A DNA stretch of 64,000 nucleotides, taken from Acidobacteriota bacterium (lineage in GTDB: Bacteria; Acidobacteriota; Vicinamibacteria; Vicinamibacterales; Vicinamibacteraceae). Shown piece by piece: positions 17,504 to 26,222 of the stretch. The stretch's first letter is position 1. Each line of letters opens with the position of its first letter. The position numbers were made by a program, and so were the translations under genes. Location of the stretch: the NCBI GenBank assembly GCA_020845575.1, contig JADLFL010000054.1, forward strand, positions 58,754-122,753, written 5' to 3'. The notes beneath the pieces are model-generated. The model saw only the letters and a program-made list of their open reading frames with translations. It searched no databases and was not told the origin of the DNA.

Positions 17504-18397
17504 ATGCCCCTGCTGACCCTGCCCCGTGCCACCCGTCGTCAGTTCCTTGCCGCTGCCGGTGCAACGGCGGCCAGCCTGACGTTCACTCGCTCGCTGACGG
17601 CGTCCGCGCAGGACGAGCCGCGCGTCCTGCGTGTGGCGCTGCTGTCGGACACGCACATCCCTGCCGATGCGTCGGAGCGTTATCGGGGGTTCTCACCTGT
17701 CGAGAACCTCGCGAAGGTCGTTCCCGCCGTCACCGGGTCCACCGTCGAGGGCACGCTGATCTGCGGCGACATCGCGCGGCTGCAGGGCCTGCCGGAGGAC
17801 TACGCACGCGTGGCCGGATTGTTGGCGCCCATCACCGCGAAGATGCCGCTCGGCATGGTGCTCGGCAACCACGACCACCGCGCGAACTTCCTCGAGGCGT
17901 TCCCGCAGCAACGGGCAGCAGCGGCAGGCGTGGCCAACAGGCACACGCTGTCTCGCGAAGCGCGAGGTCTGCGCTTCATCCTCCTGGACTCGCTGCTGTC
18001 GCCAAACGTCACGCCCGGACAGCTTGGCAACGCACAGCGCACCTGGCTGGCGACGGAACTCGCCGCGTCATCGACGCCGACGATCGCCGTGGTCCACCAC
18101 TCGCTCGGCACGAACGACGGCGAGCTCGTCGACGCCGATCGACTGTTCGACGTCCTCCGTCCGCATCGTCACGTGAAAGCGATTCTTTACGGACACTCGC
18201 ACGAGTACAAGGTGACCGAACGCGACGGCATTCAGCTGATCAACATCCCCGCCGTCGGCTACAACTTCTCCGACAAGGAGCCCATCGGCTGGCTCGAATC
18301 GACGTGGACCACGGAAGGCGTCGACCTCACGCTGCACGCCATCGGCGGCAATCAGGCCGCAGACGGCCAGACGACGAACGTCCACTGGGCACGCTGA
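17504..18397 (+). CDS. Tat-exported metallophosphoesterase
   Basis: 297 residues. The signal has a twin-arginine motif (ATRRQFLAAAGATAASL). The calcineurin-like metal motifs appear in order: SDTHIP, ICGDIARL, LGNHDHR, AVVHHSLG and YGHSHEY, giving all Asp, Asn and His ligands. The size and GNHD/GHSH spacing resemble cyclic-nucleotide or nucleotide phosphodiesterases, but substrate cannot be read from the sequence. The protein is expected in the periplasm. It stands alone between the amidohydrolase and a block of palindromic repeats. Confidence 0.87.
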   Translation: MPLLTLPRATRRQFLAAAGATAASLTFTRSLTASAQDEPRVLRVALLSDTHIPADASERYRGFSPVENLAKVVPAVTGSTVEGTLICGDIARLQGLPEDYARVAGLLAPITAKMPLGMVLGNHDHRANFLEAFPQQRAAAAGVANRHTLSREARGLRFILLDSLLSPNVTPGQLGNAQRTWLATELAASSTPTIAVVHHSLGTNDGELVDADRLFDVLRPHRHVKAILYGHSHEYKVTERDGIQLINIPAVGYNFSDKEPIGWLESTWTTEGVDLTLHAIGGNQAADGQTTNVHWAR

Positions 18398-18408
18398 CGA
18401 AGGGGCCA

Positions 18409-18528
18409 CGTGTAGCTGCCGGCCTCCATTCGAGGAGCTGCCGGTACCACCAAGGTGTCGCTGCCGGACTTGTCCGGCAGTCAGCGATGCCGGTCCGCCG
18501 GATGAAATCCGGCGGCTACACCTTGGCT
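18409..18528. repeat. composite palindromic repeat, uninterrupted copy
   Basis: Contains CTGCCGGAC-TT-GTCCGGCAG (18461-18480, 9-bp arms) and CCGCCGGAT-GAA-ATCCGGCGG (18495-18515, 9-bp arms) followed by CTACACC. The same composite, in the same order and orientation, lies at 20909-21016 on the other side of the VWFA gene. Directly before it the words AGCTGCCGG repeat at 18413 and 18436. It fills the 150 bp between the two genes. Confidence 0.85.
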
Positions 18529-18547
18529 GAGTGCCGACGCCTTCCCG

Positions 18548-20935
18548 TCATCGATCCGCGCGGGCGAACCTGACGTGGCCTTGCTGGCCGACGACTCCCA
18601 TCACGACGAATGGCCGGCGTTCGGCGATGCTGGTTGGCGCCGGTGCGCCGGGCGCCACGCGCCAGTGGACGACGACGCCGCCGGGTTCGGTTTCGACGCG
18701 CGTGATCTCGGGTGCACCCGCACGATCGTGCGTCTCGTCGAGCACGATTGCGAGCAGCGTCACGCGCGAGAAGTCGATGTCCGGCACCGGTTGTTTCGTG
18801 GGGAGCGCCGCCCAGAACGCTTCCCACTCCGGCTCAGCGCGAATCGCACGGGGACCCACCGCCGCATCGCGTGCAAGCGGTCCGTGCGCGACAGGCAGCG
18901 GACGCAGGGCCGCCTGTCGAGCGGCCGGCGCACTCGCGACGGCGGGAATTGCTTCCTCCAGCGTCACGGGGATCGCATGTGCCACCGGTCGCGCATCGGC
19001 GTTCGCACGCGCCTCGATCACGAGCGTGTATGCGCCGGGAACCAGCGCCTCGGTGCTCACGAGTCCTGTGGCGCGCAGGTGTGACGTCGCAGCGCCGTCT
19101 GCCTCGGTCGTCAGCGGCTGCACGCGTACTTCACGCCCCTGTGCGTCGAGCAGGCGCGCCTGCATCGTTGCCTTCCCCGCCGCGACAGCCGACCCGCCCA
19201 GTTCCACCTGAAATGCTAATGGGTGCCCCGACGGGAACGCGCGCGCCAGCGTCGGACGCACGCCCGTCTCGTCCTCGCCCAGCAGCGTGGGCACGCCCAG
19301 GACGAGGGCACCGGATGGCGGGCGCATGTCGAACGCATGCAGCAGCAGGCCGCTCTGCATCCCGTCAGGTGTCGCGGCCGCCACGCGCAGCTGATACGGC
19401 CCGCGCGGCAGCTCCAGCGTCACGCTGCCCTCCCAGAGACGCCCGGCCGGTGGACGCCGCATCGTGAGCCGCTGCACGGCTGCCGTCGCGCCCATGTCGT
19501 CGGCCGCGAGCAGGAGCACATCGACGGATTCCGCATCCGTCGTCTCTTCGTCCACCTGCACCGTGACGAGCGCGCGCGCTGGTCCCTCGCCGGTCAACTG
19601 CGGCGCCACATGTGCCTGCAGCGCCAGCGTGCCGGACGGCACGCCGCCCATGATGACCTCACGTAAGCGTTCAGTGACGTCATCATCGGACCGCGCAACG
19701 GCCGCGTTCGCCGACTCCGGCAACACGTGGAACGCCCGTCGTGCCGAGATGCGCGCCCCGCGCCGACGTACCTTCACTTCGATCGTGTGGCGTCCATCGG
19801 TCTCCGACGCCGCGGACTCGTAGGCGAGCACGTACGACGACAGGTTCTGCCTCACGATCTCGGCCCCGATCTTCTCCACGTTGTTGGCGTTCTGGACCCA
19901 TCGACCGCCCGTCTCCCGTGTGAGCTGGCTCAACGGGACCGCCACCATGTCGTCAGCGTCGAGCACCATCGCCGAACCGCCTTGTCCCATGAATGTGGCG
20001 TCCGCGGGACCCACGCGATAGCGGCCACCAGTCCGGCGCGCGTTGTAGACCGGGTTGCCATCGTTCGGCGCAACGTTCTCGCGCGGATCGATCGCGTACA
20101 CCGTCACGTCGCCACCGAGGAGACGCTGAAGGCCTGCAAACTGCGCCGCCTGGTTGCCTTTCGGATCGAGCGGAGACACCCCCATGTCCGTCACGAACCA
20201 GAACAGCACCTTGCGACGGGAACCCGTGCGCGAGAACAGATCGCCAACGGCGCGCAGCGCACCAGCCCTGCGACCAGCCCGGGTCGGATCGACGCAGTCT
20301 GGCGACGCACCGTCGGAACAGGGGGCGTCCCAACTGCTACTGATGCCGTGTGAGGGTCCCACGATGACGTACTGTCCGCGAAAGGCCTTGACCCGCTCGG
20401 AGTGATCCTGATTCGGGCGCGTCAACGTCAGCAGGCCACCGCCCGTCCCACTCGTATTCACGACGCTCACGAGGGCGTCGGCGGGGATCGTCTCCAGGAC
20501 GCCGAGGGCCGCACGTATCGCACGATACGAATCGAGCGCGGCCACGTTCAAGTCGTCGAGCAGCAGCACGAACGCCGGCGCGTCGGCGAGATCGCGATTG
20601 GTCGCCACCTCGTCGAGGCGCGCGTCACCGATGAACGCTGGCGGTGCAGGCCGTGGCGCCGACGCGCGCGGCGCCAGGAATCGCGCCGACACGACGGGCC
20701 GGCGCTGGCCATCCTCGAGCACCTCGAAGTCAGCGGCGGTGAGATCCGTGATCGGCTTGTCGCCATCACCCGTGACCACGGCCGACACCTCGACGATGGA
20801 GATCCCGGAGCGGAAGGTCGGGACGTCCGTGCGCGTTTGCGCATCTGACGGCGCCGGCGCTTGAGCGTGTGTGACCGACGCCGCGACCATCAACAGCGCC
20901 GCGGCCAAACCAAGGTGTAGCTGCCGGACTTCCAC
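18548..20935 (-). CDS. VWFA-related Acidobacterial domain protein (first of two paralogues)
   Basis: 795 residues from a GTG start. A signal peptide is likely (LHLGLAAALLMVAASVTHAQA). The domain follows: FRSGISIVEVSAVVTG, DLTAADFEVLEDGQRRPV, AFVLLLDDLNVAALDS, KVLFWFVTDMG, and the ...LSSYVLAYES end. This matches the lineage-specific TIGR03436-type family of secreted von Willebrand A-like proteins, role unknown, perhaps adhesion or matrix. The C-terminal 350 residues are strand-rich and unassigned. The presumed start and first codons lie inside a palindromic repeat. It shares domain layout with the next gene, so the pair arose by duplication. Confidence 0.82.
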   Translation of the reverse strand: MEVRQLHLGLAAALLMVAASVTHAQAPAPSDAQTRTDVPTFRSGISIVEVSAVVTGDGDKPITDLTAADFEVLEDGQRRPVVSARFLAPRASAPRPAPPAFIGDARLDEVATNRDLADAPAFVLLLDDLNVAALDSYRAIRAALGVLETIPADALVSVVNTSGTGGGLLTLTRPNQDHSERVKAFRGQYVIVGPSHGISSSWDAPCSDGASPDCVDPTRAGRRAGALRAVGDLFSRTGSRRKVLFWFVTDMGVSPLDPKGNQAAQFAGLQRLLGGDVTVYAIDPRENVAPNDGNPVYNARRTGGRYRVGPADATFMGQGGSAMVLDADDMVAVPLSQLTRETGGRWVQNANNVEKIGAEIVRQNLSSYVLAYESAASETDGRHTIEVKVRRRGARISARRAFHVLPESANAAVARSDDDVTERLREVIMGGVPSGTLALQAHVAPQLTGEGPARALVTVQVDEETTDAESVDVLLLAADDMGATAAVQRLTMRRPPAGRLWEGSVTLELPRGPYQLRVAAATPDGMQSGLLLHAFDMRPPSGALVLGVPTLLGEDETGVRPTLARAFPSGHPLAFQVELGGSAVAAGKATMQARLLDAQGREVRVQPLTTEADGAATSHLRATGLVSTEALVPGAYTLVIEARANADARPVAHAIPVTLEEAIPAVASAPAARQAALRPLPVAHGPLARDAAVGPRAIRAEPEWEAFWAALPTKQPVPDIDFSRVTLLAIVLDETHDRAGAPEITRVETEPGGVVVHWRVAPGAPAPTSIAERRPFVVMGVVGQQGHVRFARADR

Positions 20936-21058
20936 CTTCGCCCTTCGGGCTACGGTGGACAGGTGTCCGGCAGTCAGTAGTCGCCGTCCGCCGGATGAAA
21001 TCCGGCGGCTACACCTCCACACCTCGCGCCCGCCGGACAAAGTCCGGCGGCTACACCA
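20909..21058. repeat. composite palindromic repeat, interrupted copy plus an extra palindrome
   Basis: Matches 18450-18522 except for 33 extra bases at 20931-20963. It contains CTGCCGGAC (20921-20929) and, after the insertion, GTCCGGCAG (20965-20973); then CCGCCGGAT-GAA-ATCCGGCGG (20988-21008) and a third palindrome CCGCCGGAC-AAA-GTCCGGCGG (21030-21050). The last two are each followed by CTACACC. It occupies the upstream region and probable start of the VWFA gene on the minus strand. Confidence 0.85.
20931..20963. mobile_element. 33-bp palindromic element inserted at the apex of a palindrome
   Basis: The block reads TCCACCTTCGCCC, then TTC, then GGGCTACGGTGGACAGG. It folds as CCACC-ttc-GCCC-ttc-GGGC-tac-GGTGG. 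It splits the 2-base loop of the CTGCCGGAC/GTCCGGCAG palindrome; the intact version is at 18461-18480. The reverse complement of 43641-43673 matches it in all but two of about 32 bases. Confidence 0.75.
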
Positions 21059-21117
21059 TGGCGATGCGAATTGCGCCCTGAGCCTCGAGCCGTAGGCCGT
21101 AAGCCACCACTTTCTCG

Positions 21118-22944
21118 TCACTGCGAGCCGGCCTCCATCAACGTCTTCACGTGCGGATCGATGAACGCCGTCGGGCGTGGCGTGGCGGCGAGCGCTCTCA
21201 GCGCACCTGTCGCGAGCGGGCGTCCCGCTTCCACAGCAACGTCGAGATACATCGACCCGCCGCGCCCAGACTGGCGATGCACGGTGGCGAGCCGAATCTG
21301 GTGCGACCCCGGCGTGAGCTCGACGCTCCAGATGGTGCGGACGCCAAGCTGGCCGAGCGTGCCGACCAGCGCCGGGCCGACCTTCAGTTCCACGTTCTTC
21401 TGTGTGGCATTCGCGATCTTCCCGTTCGCGTCCATGCTCAGAATCGCTTGCTCGATACCGACCGTGTCGCCGTCCAGGCCCGTCACCAGCGGTCCACCCG
21501 CCGTCTCGCTGACCACGGCATACCGGACCTTGCCGCCATGCTCGCCAATCGGGAACATCTGCACCACCATCGGCAACGCGTCGGCAGGCAGCACACCCGT
21601 CAATAGCGTGCGCATCTCCGGCGACAGCCCCGACGGCGCCGGTGCGCGCTCGGGATCGACAGGCGGCGGCATGTATCCACGACGCGCGTGCACGGTCACG
21701 CCCGGTCGTGTCACGCGCACGGAGATCGGACGGACGCGCCCGCCCTTCACTTCCTTGTCCGGCTCATATGCGAGCACGTAGTAGTCACTCGCGTCGCGCA
21801 GCACGCGTCCTACGGCCGACGCCAGATCGTTGTGATCGATGAGCGACGTCCCTCCCGTGAGGCTCGCCAGATCGCGCAGCTGGTTCTTCGACTGCATGTA
21901 CTGCGTGATGACGTTCCCGAGATCCTCGTGCAGGATGTCCCGCCCGGTCCCGTGTACCTGCCGTGTGAAGCCTTCGATCAGGCGATCGGTCGGCAGATCG
22001 AGGCCCACGGGGTTCATCGGATAGACGGCGAGATCGGCAACGGAGGCCGCCGCGAGCGCGTTCACCATGGACGCGGCCGTGTCTCCCGTGAGCGCGCCCG
22101 CCGCTGCCGTCGACGACCCGATCGGCGACCCCTCCGTCAGGAAGATGAGCGACTTGCGCCGCCCCGTGACGCCGCGCACCGCGTGCGCGATGCGGCCGAT
22201 GGCGTCGTAGGCGCTCTGGAGGCGCATGCTGCGCTGCTGCTCTGACGCGGCCAGCCCCGGCGTCATGTACGCGTCGAGCGCCGAGTCGGTGAAGACCTGC
22301 GGCGACTGCCGCATCTCGAGCGTCGGGTCGGGCAGACGCAGGCCGCCGAACGACGCCACGATCTCCGCGGCGCGACGCCTGTCGCGCACGAAGCCCACCG
22401 TGGAGATGGCAGGCGTACTGGTGAGACCGACGAACAGCAGGTCCGACGGAGACAGCCGGGCGAGCAGATGGCCAGCCACCTGACGCGCGCGCTCCGCATT
22501 CCGCGCGTCGATGTGCAGGTCGTCGATGAGCAACCCGATCACGCGCGACGAGGACGTCCACGCGTTGGTGACGAGCGCCGCCGCGGCTTCGGGATCGGTC
22601 GACGAGGCGATCGCGTCGAGGGGGATCGCGCCCCCATGGTAGGTGTACGCCGCGAACGACTGGATCGTCTGCGGCCTTCCATCGTCCAGAATCTCGAAGT
22701 CGCTCGCCGCGAGGTCGCGCACCGGCTGGCCGTTGGTGTCCAGCACGAGGGCACTCACCTCGACCCGCGTGACTTTCAGGCGGAAGGTCGGACGCTGCCC
22801 GCTCGACACGTTGGTATCGAGCGGGATCGTCTGAATCTCGCGTGGCGACGGCCGATTGCGCAGGCCGCTGAGGATCTGCGCGGACGACACTTCCGGCGCT
22901 CCCAGCAGGGCGCAGATCAGGAGCGGCACGACGCGAGCAGTCAT
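21118..22944 (-). CDS. VWFA-related Acidobacterial domain protein (second paralogue)
   Basis: 608 residues with a clear signal peptide (MTARVVPLLICALLGAPEVSSAQ). The domain runs from FRLKVTRVEVSALVLDTNG through DLAASDFEILDDGRPQTI, VIGLLIDDLHIDARNAE, KSLIFLTEGSPIGS, SLIDHNDLASAVGRVL and YYVLAYEPDKEVKGGR. A strand-rich C-terminal domain of about 190 residues follows (LSMDANGKIANATQ, LTPGSHQIRLATVHR). Secreted or surface located; function unknown. It is in the same orientation as the 18548 paralogue and about 180 bp upstream of it, with the repeat cluster between them. Confidence 0.87.
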   Translation of the reverse strand: MTARVVPLLICALLGAPEVSSAQILSGLRNRPSPREIQTIPLDTNVSSGQRPTFRLKVTRVEVSALVLDTNGQPVRDLAASDFEILDDGRPQTIQSFAAYTYHGGAIPLDAIASSTDPEAAAALVTNAWTSSSRVIGLLIDDLHIDARNAERARQVAGHLLARLSPSDLLFVGLTSTPAISTVGFVRDRRRAAEIVASFGGLRLPDPTLEMRQSPQVFTDSALDAYMTPGLAASEQQRSMRLQSAYDAIGRIAHAVRGVTGRRKSLIFLTEGSPIGSSTAAAGALTGDTAASMVNALAAASVADLAVYPMNPVGLDLPTDRLIEGFTRQVHGTGRDILHEDLGNVITQYMQSKNQLRDLASLTGGTSLIDHNDLASAVGRVLRDASDYYVLAYEPDKEVKGGRVRPISVRVTRPGVTVHARRGYMPPPVDPERAPAPSGLSPEMRTLLTGVLPADALPMVVQMFPIGEHGGKVRYAVVSETAGGPLVTGLDGDTVGIEQAILSMDANGKIANATQKNVELKVGPALVGTLGQLGVRTIWSVELTPGSHQIRLATVHRQSGRGGSMYLDVAVEAGRPLATGALRALAATPRPTAFIDPHVKTLMEAGSQ

Positions 22945-23007
22945 CGGTGCGACCTCGTCACAGGGAATGGCAGGTCGCTCGATTATGCGCCCGAATCGAC
23001 GCCGGCG

Positions 23008-24402
23008 CTACGACTCGCGCGGCAGGTACTCGCGCCGCGCGGGCAGGCGCGTGAGGATCCGTCGTGACGCCGGGTCGTAGCCGAGCGCGCGGCCTTCCTT
23101 GTAGGACTGCACCCCCAACTGGATCGCCACGGTGGCCTGATAGCCCTTGCGCACGTCGTAGATCGGTGTCTGTCGCGACCGCATGGCGTTGAGCCAGTTG
23201 TCGATCAGGTCTTCGGTCGGCTCGTCGGTGGAGATCTCCACCTCGGTCTTGCCCTCGTTGGCCTCCTTGAACTGATCCTGGAACGGCCGCTCGGCCTTGA
23301 TGACGGCCTTTGCCAGCGGGCGTGGCATGTTCGGCATCGGTCTGCCGCCCGGGACGATCTCCAGCGTGCCCCAGTTGCCGTACACCGTGATCGGCGCGGA
23401 TGCGGCGTTGGCCATCACCGACACCAGGTTGAAGCAGTATTCCTTCGGATACTCGATCGTCGTCATGTAGACGTCGGGCACTTCACGGTTCTTCTGCACG
23501 TAGATGCCGCCCGCACCGACCACGCGCGACGGGAAGTCCCAGCCGACGATCGCGTTGAGGGCGCCGAGGCGATGGAACAGGAGATCGGTGGCGTTGCCCC
23601 CGGAGTAGTCCCAGAACTTGCGCCAACGGAAGTAGCGCTCCTTGCTGAACGGACGCTTGGGCGCGTGTCCGAGCCACGCCTTCCAATCGAGGTTCTCGGT
23701 GGTGACCGGGGCGTCTGGCCAGGGCGTGCCTCCGATCCCGGGAATCGGGTAGTCCCACATGCCGGTCGACGTGTTGCGGTTGTAGCTGATGAGGCCCCAG
23801 ACGACCTTGCCCATCCGCCCCGCCGCAACGTACTCGGCCGCTTTCTGGTGCAGCCGTTCGTTGAGTCCTGAACCGCCAACCTGCAGCACGCGCCCCGTCT
23901 GCTCCACAAGCGCGTCCAGCTTGGCCGCCTCGTCGATCGTGTACGTCATCGGCTTCTCGAGGTACACGTCCTTGCCCGCCAGCAGCGCCGCGCGCGCGAT
24001 CGGATAGTGCAGGTGATCGGGCACGACGATGACCACGCCGTCGATGTCGGGGCGCGCCAGGAGCGCCGCATAGTCGCGTCCGCTGCGTTCGGCGCCCGTC
24101 TGCTTCTGCGCGTTGTCCACGCGCGGCTGCCACACGTCGCAGACCTCGACGAACTCGACGTCGTTGAGGCGATCGCGGCGCGGGAAGAAGCCGCGCCGGA
24201 GCAACACCTCGAACTGCATGCCACACCCGATGAACCCCAGGCGGATGCGGTCGTTGGCGCCGAGCACGCGCGCGGCCGATCGCGCCGGTTGTGCCGCGAA
24301 CAGGTGGTCGGCCCTGCCCACGAGAGACGCGCCGGCGACGGTGGCCGCCGTCTGCCCGAGGAACTGCCGCCGGGTGGTAACGCTACGGGAATCGGAACTC
24401 AC
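23008..24402 (-). CDS. Tat-exported Gfo/Idh/MocA family oxidoreductase
   Basis: 464 residues; the GTG start has GAGGAG 8 bases upstream. A longer open frame exists but lacks family features. The signal is SVTTRRQFLGQTAATVAGAS. The Rossmann domain has IRLGFIGCGMQFEVLL, DGVVIVVPDHLHYPIA and the catalytic-Lys motif YLEKPMTYTIDEA. The C-terminal substrate domain (IGGTPWPDAPVTTENLDW, RKFWDYSGGNATDLLFH) is the exported oxidoreductase type common in Planctomycetes and Acidobacteria that act on sugars or inositols. It is divergent from the decarboxylase with a gap of about 130 bp. Confidence 0.88.
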   Translation of the reverse strand: MSSDSRSVTTRRQFLGQTAATVAGASLVGRADHLFAAQPARSAARVLGANDRIRLGFIGCGMQFEVLLRRGFFPRRDRLNDVEFVEVCDVWQPRVDNAQKQTGAERSGRDYAALLARPDIDGVVIVVPDHLHYPIARAALLAGKDVYLEKPMTYTIDEAAKLDALVEQTGRVLQVGGSGLNERLHQKAAEYVAAGRMGKVVWGLISYNRNTSTGMWDYPIPGIGGTPWPDAPVTTENLDWKAWLGHAPKRPFSKERYFRWRKFWDYSGGNATDLLFHRLGALNAIVGWDFPSRVVGAGGIYVQKNREVPDVYMTTIEYPKEYCFNLVSVMANAASAPITVYGNWGTLEIVPGGRPMPNMPRPLAKAVIKAERPFQDQFKEANEGKTEVEISTDEPTEDLIDNWLNAMRSRQTPIYDVRKGYQATVAIQLGVQSYKEGRALGYDPASRRILTRLPARREYLPRES

Positions 24403-24534
24403 AGGTCGTGCTCCTCGGGGAGGCCCACGCCTCCCGATCGTCGGCGAACCGCACCCCACGTGGCGGTCGCTCCTTCGACCTATACGGTGCGGCAGGCGCC
24501 CGCGTGTACCCGGCGCGGTATGCTGAAGCCGCCC

Positions 24535-26193
24535 ATGGCTCCCTATCAGGATCTCGTCGCGCAGTTGCGGACGGCGTTCCCGGCGCCGGTGTCCGACCGC
24601 CTGCACGACGCCTACTTCGTCTTCTCGTTCCTGCGGGCGCTCGATCAGGTCGACGCGCTGAAGTCGGCCGCGCCCATGCTCGGCACGCCCGTGACGCTCG
24701 ACTACGCCGCCGCACGACGGCAGCGACTCGACGGGGCGCCGCGCACGCTCGAATCCGTGACCAGTGACCTGGTCGGCTACCTCTCCGGCATGTTCCTGTG
24801 GGGCCATCCGCGCGCGCAGATCAACGTGGTGCCCGCGCCGACGATTCCGAGCATCATCGGCGGCCTGCTGCCGTCCATCTACAACCCGAACCTCGTGAGC
24901 GAGGAGTCGTCGCGACAGGTCGGACGCGCCGAGGTCGAGGCCGTGGCCATGACGGCGGCGCTCGTCGGCTACGACGCGGAACGGGCCGATGGCGTGTTCA
25001 CGTTCGGCGGAACAGGCACGCTGCTCTACGCGGCCAAGATCGGACTCGAGAAGGCCATCCCCGGTGCGCGACGCGAGGGCGTGCGCGATCGTCCGGTGAT
25101 TGTGTGCAGCGACAGCGCGCACTACGCCTGCCAAACGGTGACCAACTGGCTCGGGCTCGGCGAGAACAATCTCGTCGAAGTGCCCACGACGGACGACAAC
25201 CAGATCCGGCTCGATGCCTTCGAGCAGACGCTGACCCAACTCCTCGACGAGCGTCGTCCCATCGCCTGCATCGTTGCCACGATGGGGACGACGGATGCGT
25301 TCGGCCTCGACGATCTCGAAGGCATGGTGCGCGTGCGGGATCGACTGGTGCGAGAGCGCGGGCTCGACTACGTGCCGCACATCCACGCCGACGCGGTGAT
25401 CGGATGGGCGTGGAGCGTGTTCACCGACTACGACTGGAACGCCAACCCGCTCGGCTTCCGCCATCGCACCGTGCGCGCGCTCGCAGGCACGTCACGGCGC
25501 ATCAGGCATCTCGGGCTCGCCGACTCGGTGGGTATCGACTACCACAAGACGGGATTCGCACCGTACGTGTCGAGCGCGATCCTGCTGAAGGATGGGAGCG
25601 ACCTCGCGCAGCTGGTGCGACGACAGGAAGACACGCCGTACATCTTCCAGTCAGGCGAACGGCATCCGGGTCGTTACACGCTCGAGACGACGAGGCCGGG
25701 CAATGGTCCGCTGGCGGCGCTGGCCAACCTGCGTCTGTTCGGACGCACAGGGCTTCAGTCACTCCTCGGTCACGTCGTTGCGATGGCGGAGGAACTGCGC
25801 GAGCAACTCGAAGGACACTCCGCCACCACGGTGCTCAACGCTGACAACTTCGGTCCCGTGACACTGTTCCGCGTCTACCCCGATGGCGTCGACACGTTCA
25901 GCATACCGGAGCAGGAGCGGACCGATCCCGCGCGGCGCGCGGACCTGCTCGCGCACAACGCGTACAACAGGCGCATCTTCGAACATATTCAGTCGGACGC
26001 GCTCGAAGGCCGTGGCGTCGTCATCTCGATGACCGACGCGTATCGCCACACGAACTACGGCGAGCCCATCGCCGCGCTCAAGTCGTACATCCTGAGCCCG
26101 TTCTCCGACAGCGTGCACGTAGCGGCGGTACTGGAGTCGATCTGGAAAGCCCGCGCAGCCATCGCCGCCGAAGACGCCGCCGCGCGCGCCTGA
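24535..26193 (+). CDS. pyridoxal-phosphate-dependent group II decarboxylase
   Basis: 552 residues. PLP-binding features are visible: FTFGGTGTLLYAAKIG (phosphate loop), DSAHYACQTVTNWLG (His stacking on PLP), HIHADAVIGWAW (Asp pairing with pyridine N), and the Schiff-base Lys in GIDYHKTGFAPY. The fold is that of glutamate/aromatic-amino-acid decarboxylases. The substrate cannot be read; a tyrosine or glutamate decarboxylase-like enzyme is possible. An ATG 15 bases upstream (24520) is also in frame, and neither has a good Shine-Dalgarno. A TATACG box just upstream may be a -10. Confidence 0.85.
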   Translation: MAPYQDLVAQLRTAFPAPVSDRLHDAYFVFSFLRALDQVDALKSAAPMLGTPVTLDYAAARRQRLDGAPRTLESVTSDLVGYLSGMFLWGHPRAQINVVPAPTIPSIIGGLLPSIYNPNLVSEESSRQVGRAEVEAVAMTAALVGYDAERADGVFTFGGTGTLLYAAKIGLEKAIPGARREGVRDRPVIVCSDSAHYACQTVTNWLGLGENNLVEVPTTDDNQIRLDAFEQTLTQLLDERRPIACIVATMGTTDAFGLDDLEGMVRVRDRLVRERGLDYVPHIHADAVIGWAWSVFTDYDWNANPLGFRHRTVRALAGTSRRIRHLGLADSVGIDYHKTGFAPYVSSAILLKDGSDLAQLVRRQEDTPYIFQSGERHPGRYTLETTRPGNGPLAALANLRLFGRTGLQSLLGHVVAMAEELREQLEGHSATTVLNADNFGPVTLFRVYPDGVDTFSIPEQERTDPARRADLLAHNAYNRRIFEHIQSDALEGRGVVISMTDAYRHTNYGEPIAALKSYILSPFSDSVHVAAVLESIWKARAAIAAEDAAARA

Positions 26194-26222
26194 CAACGAG
26201 AGCAGGGGCGAACCCGGCTTCC

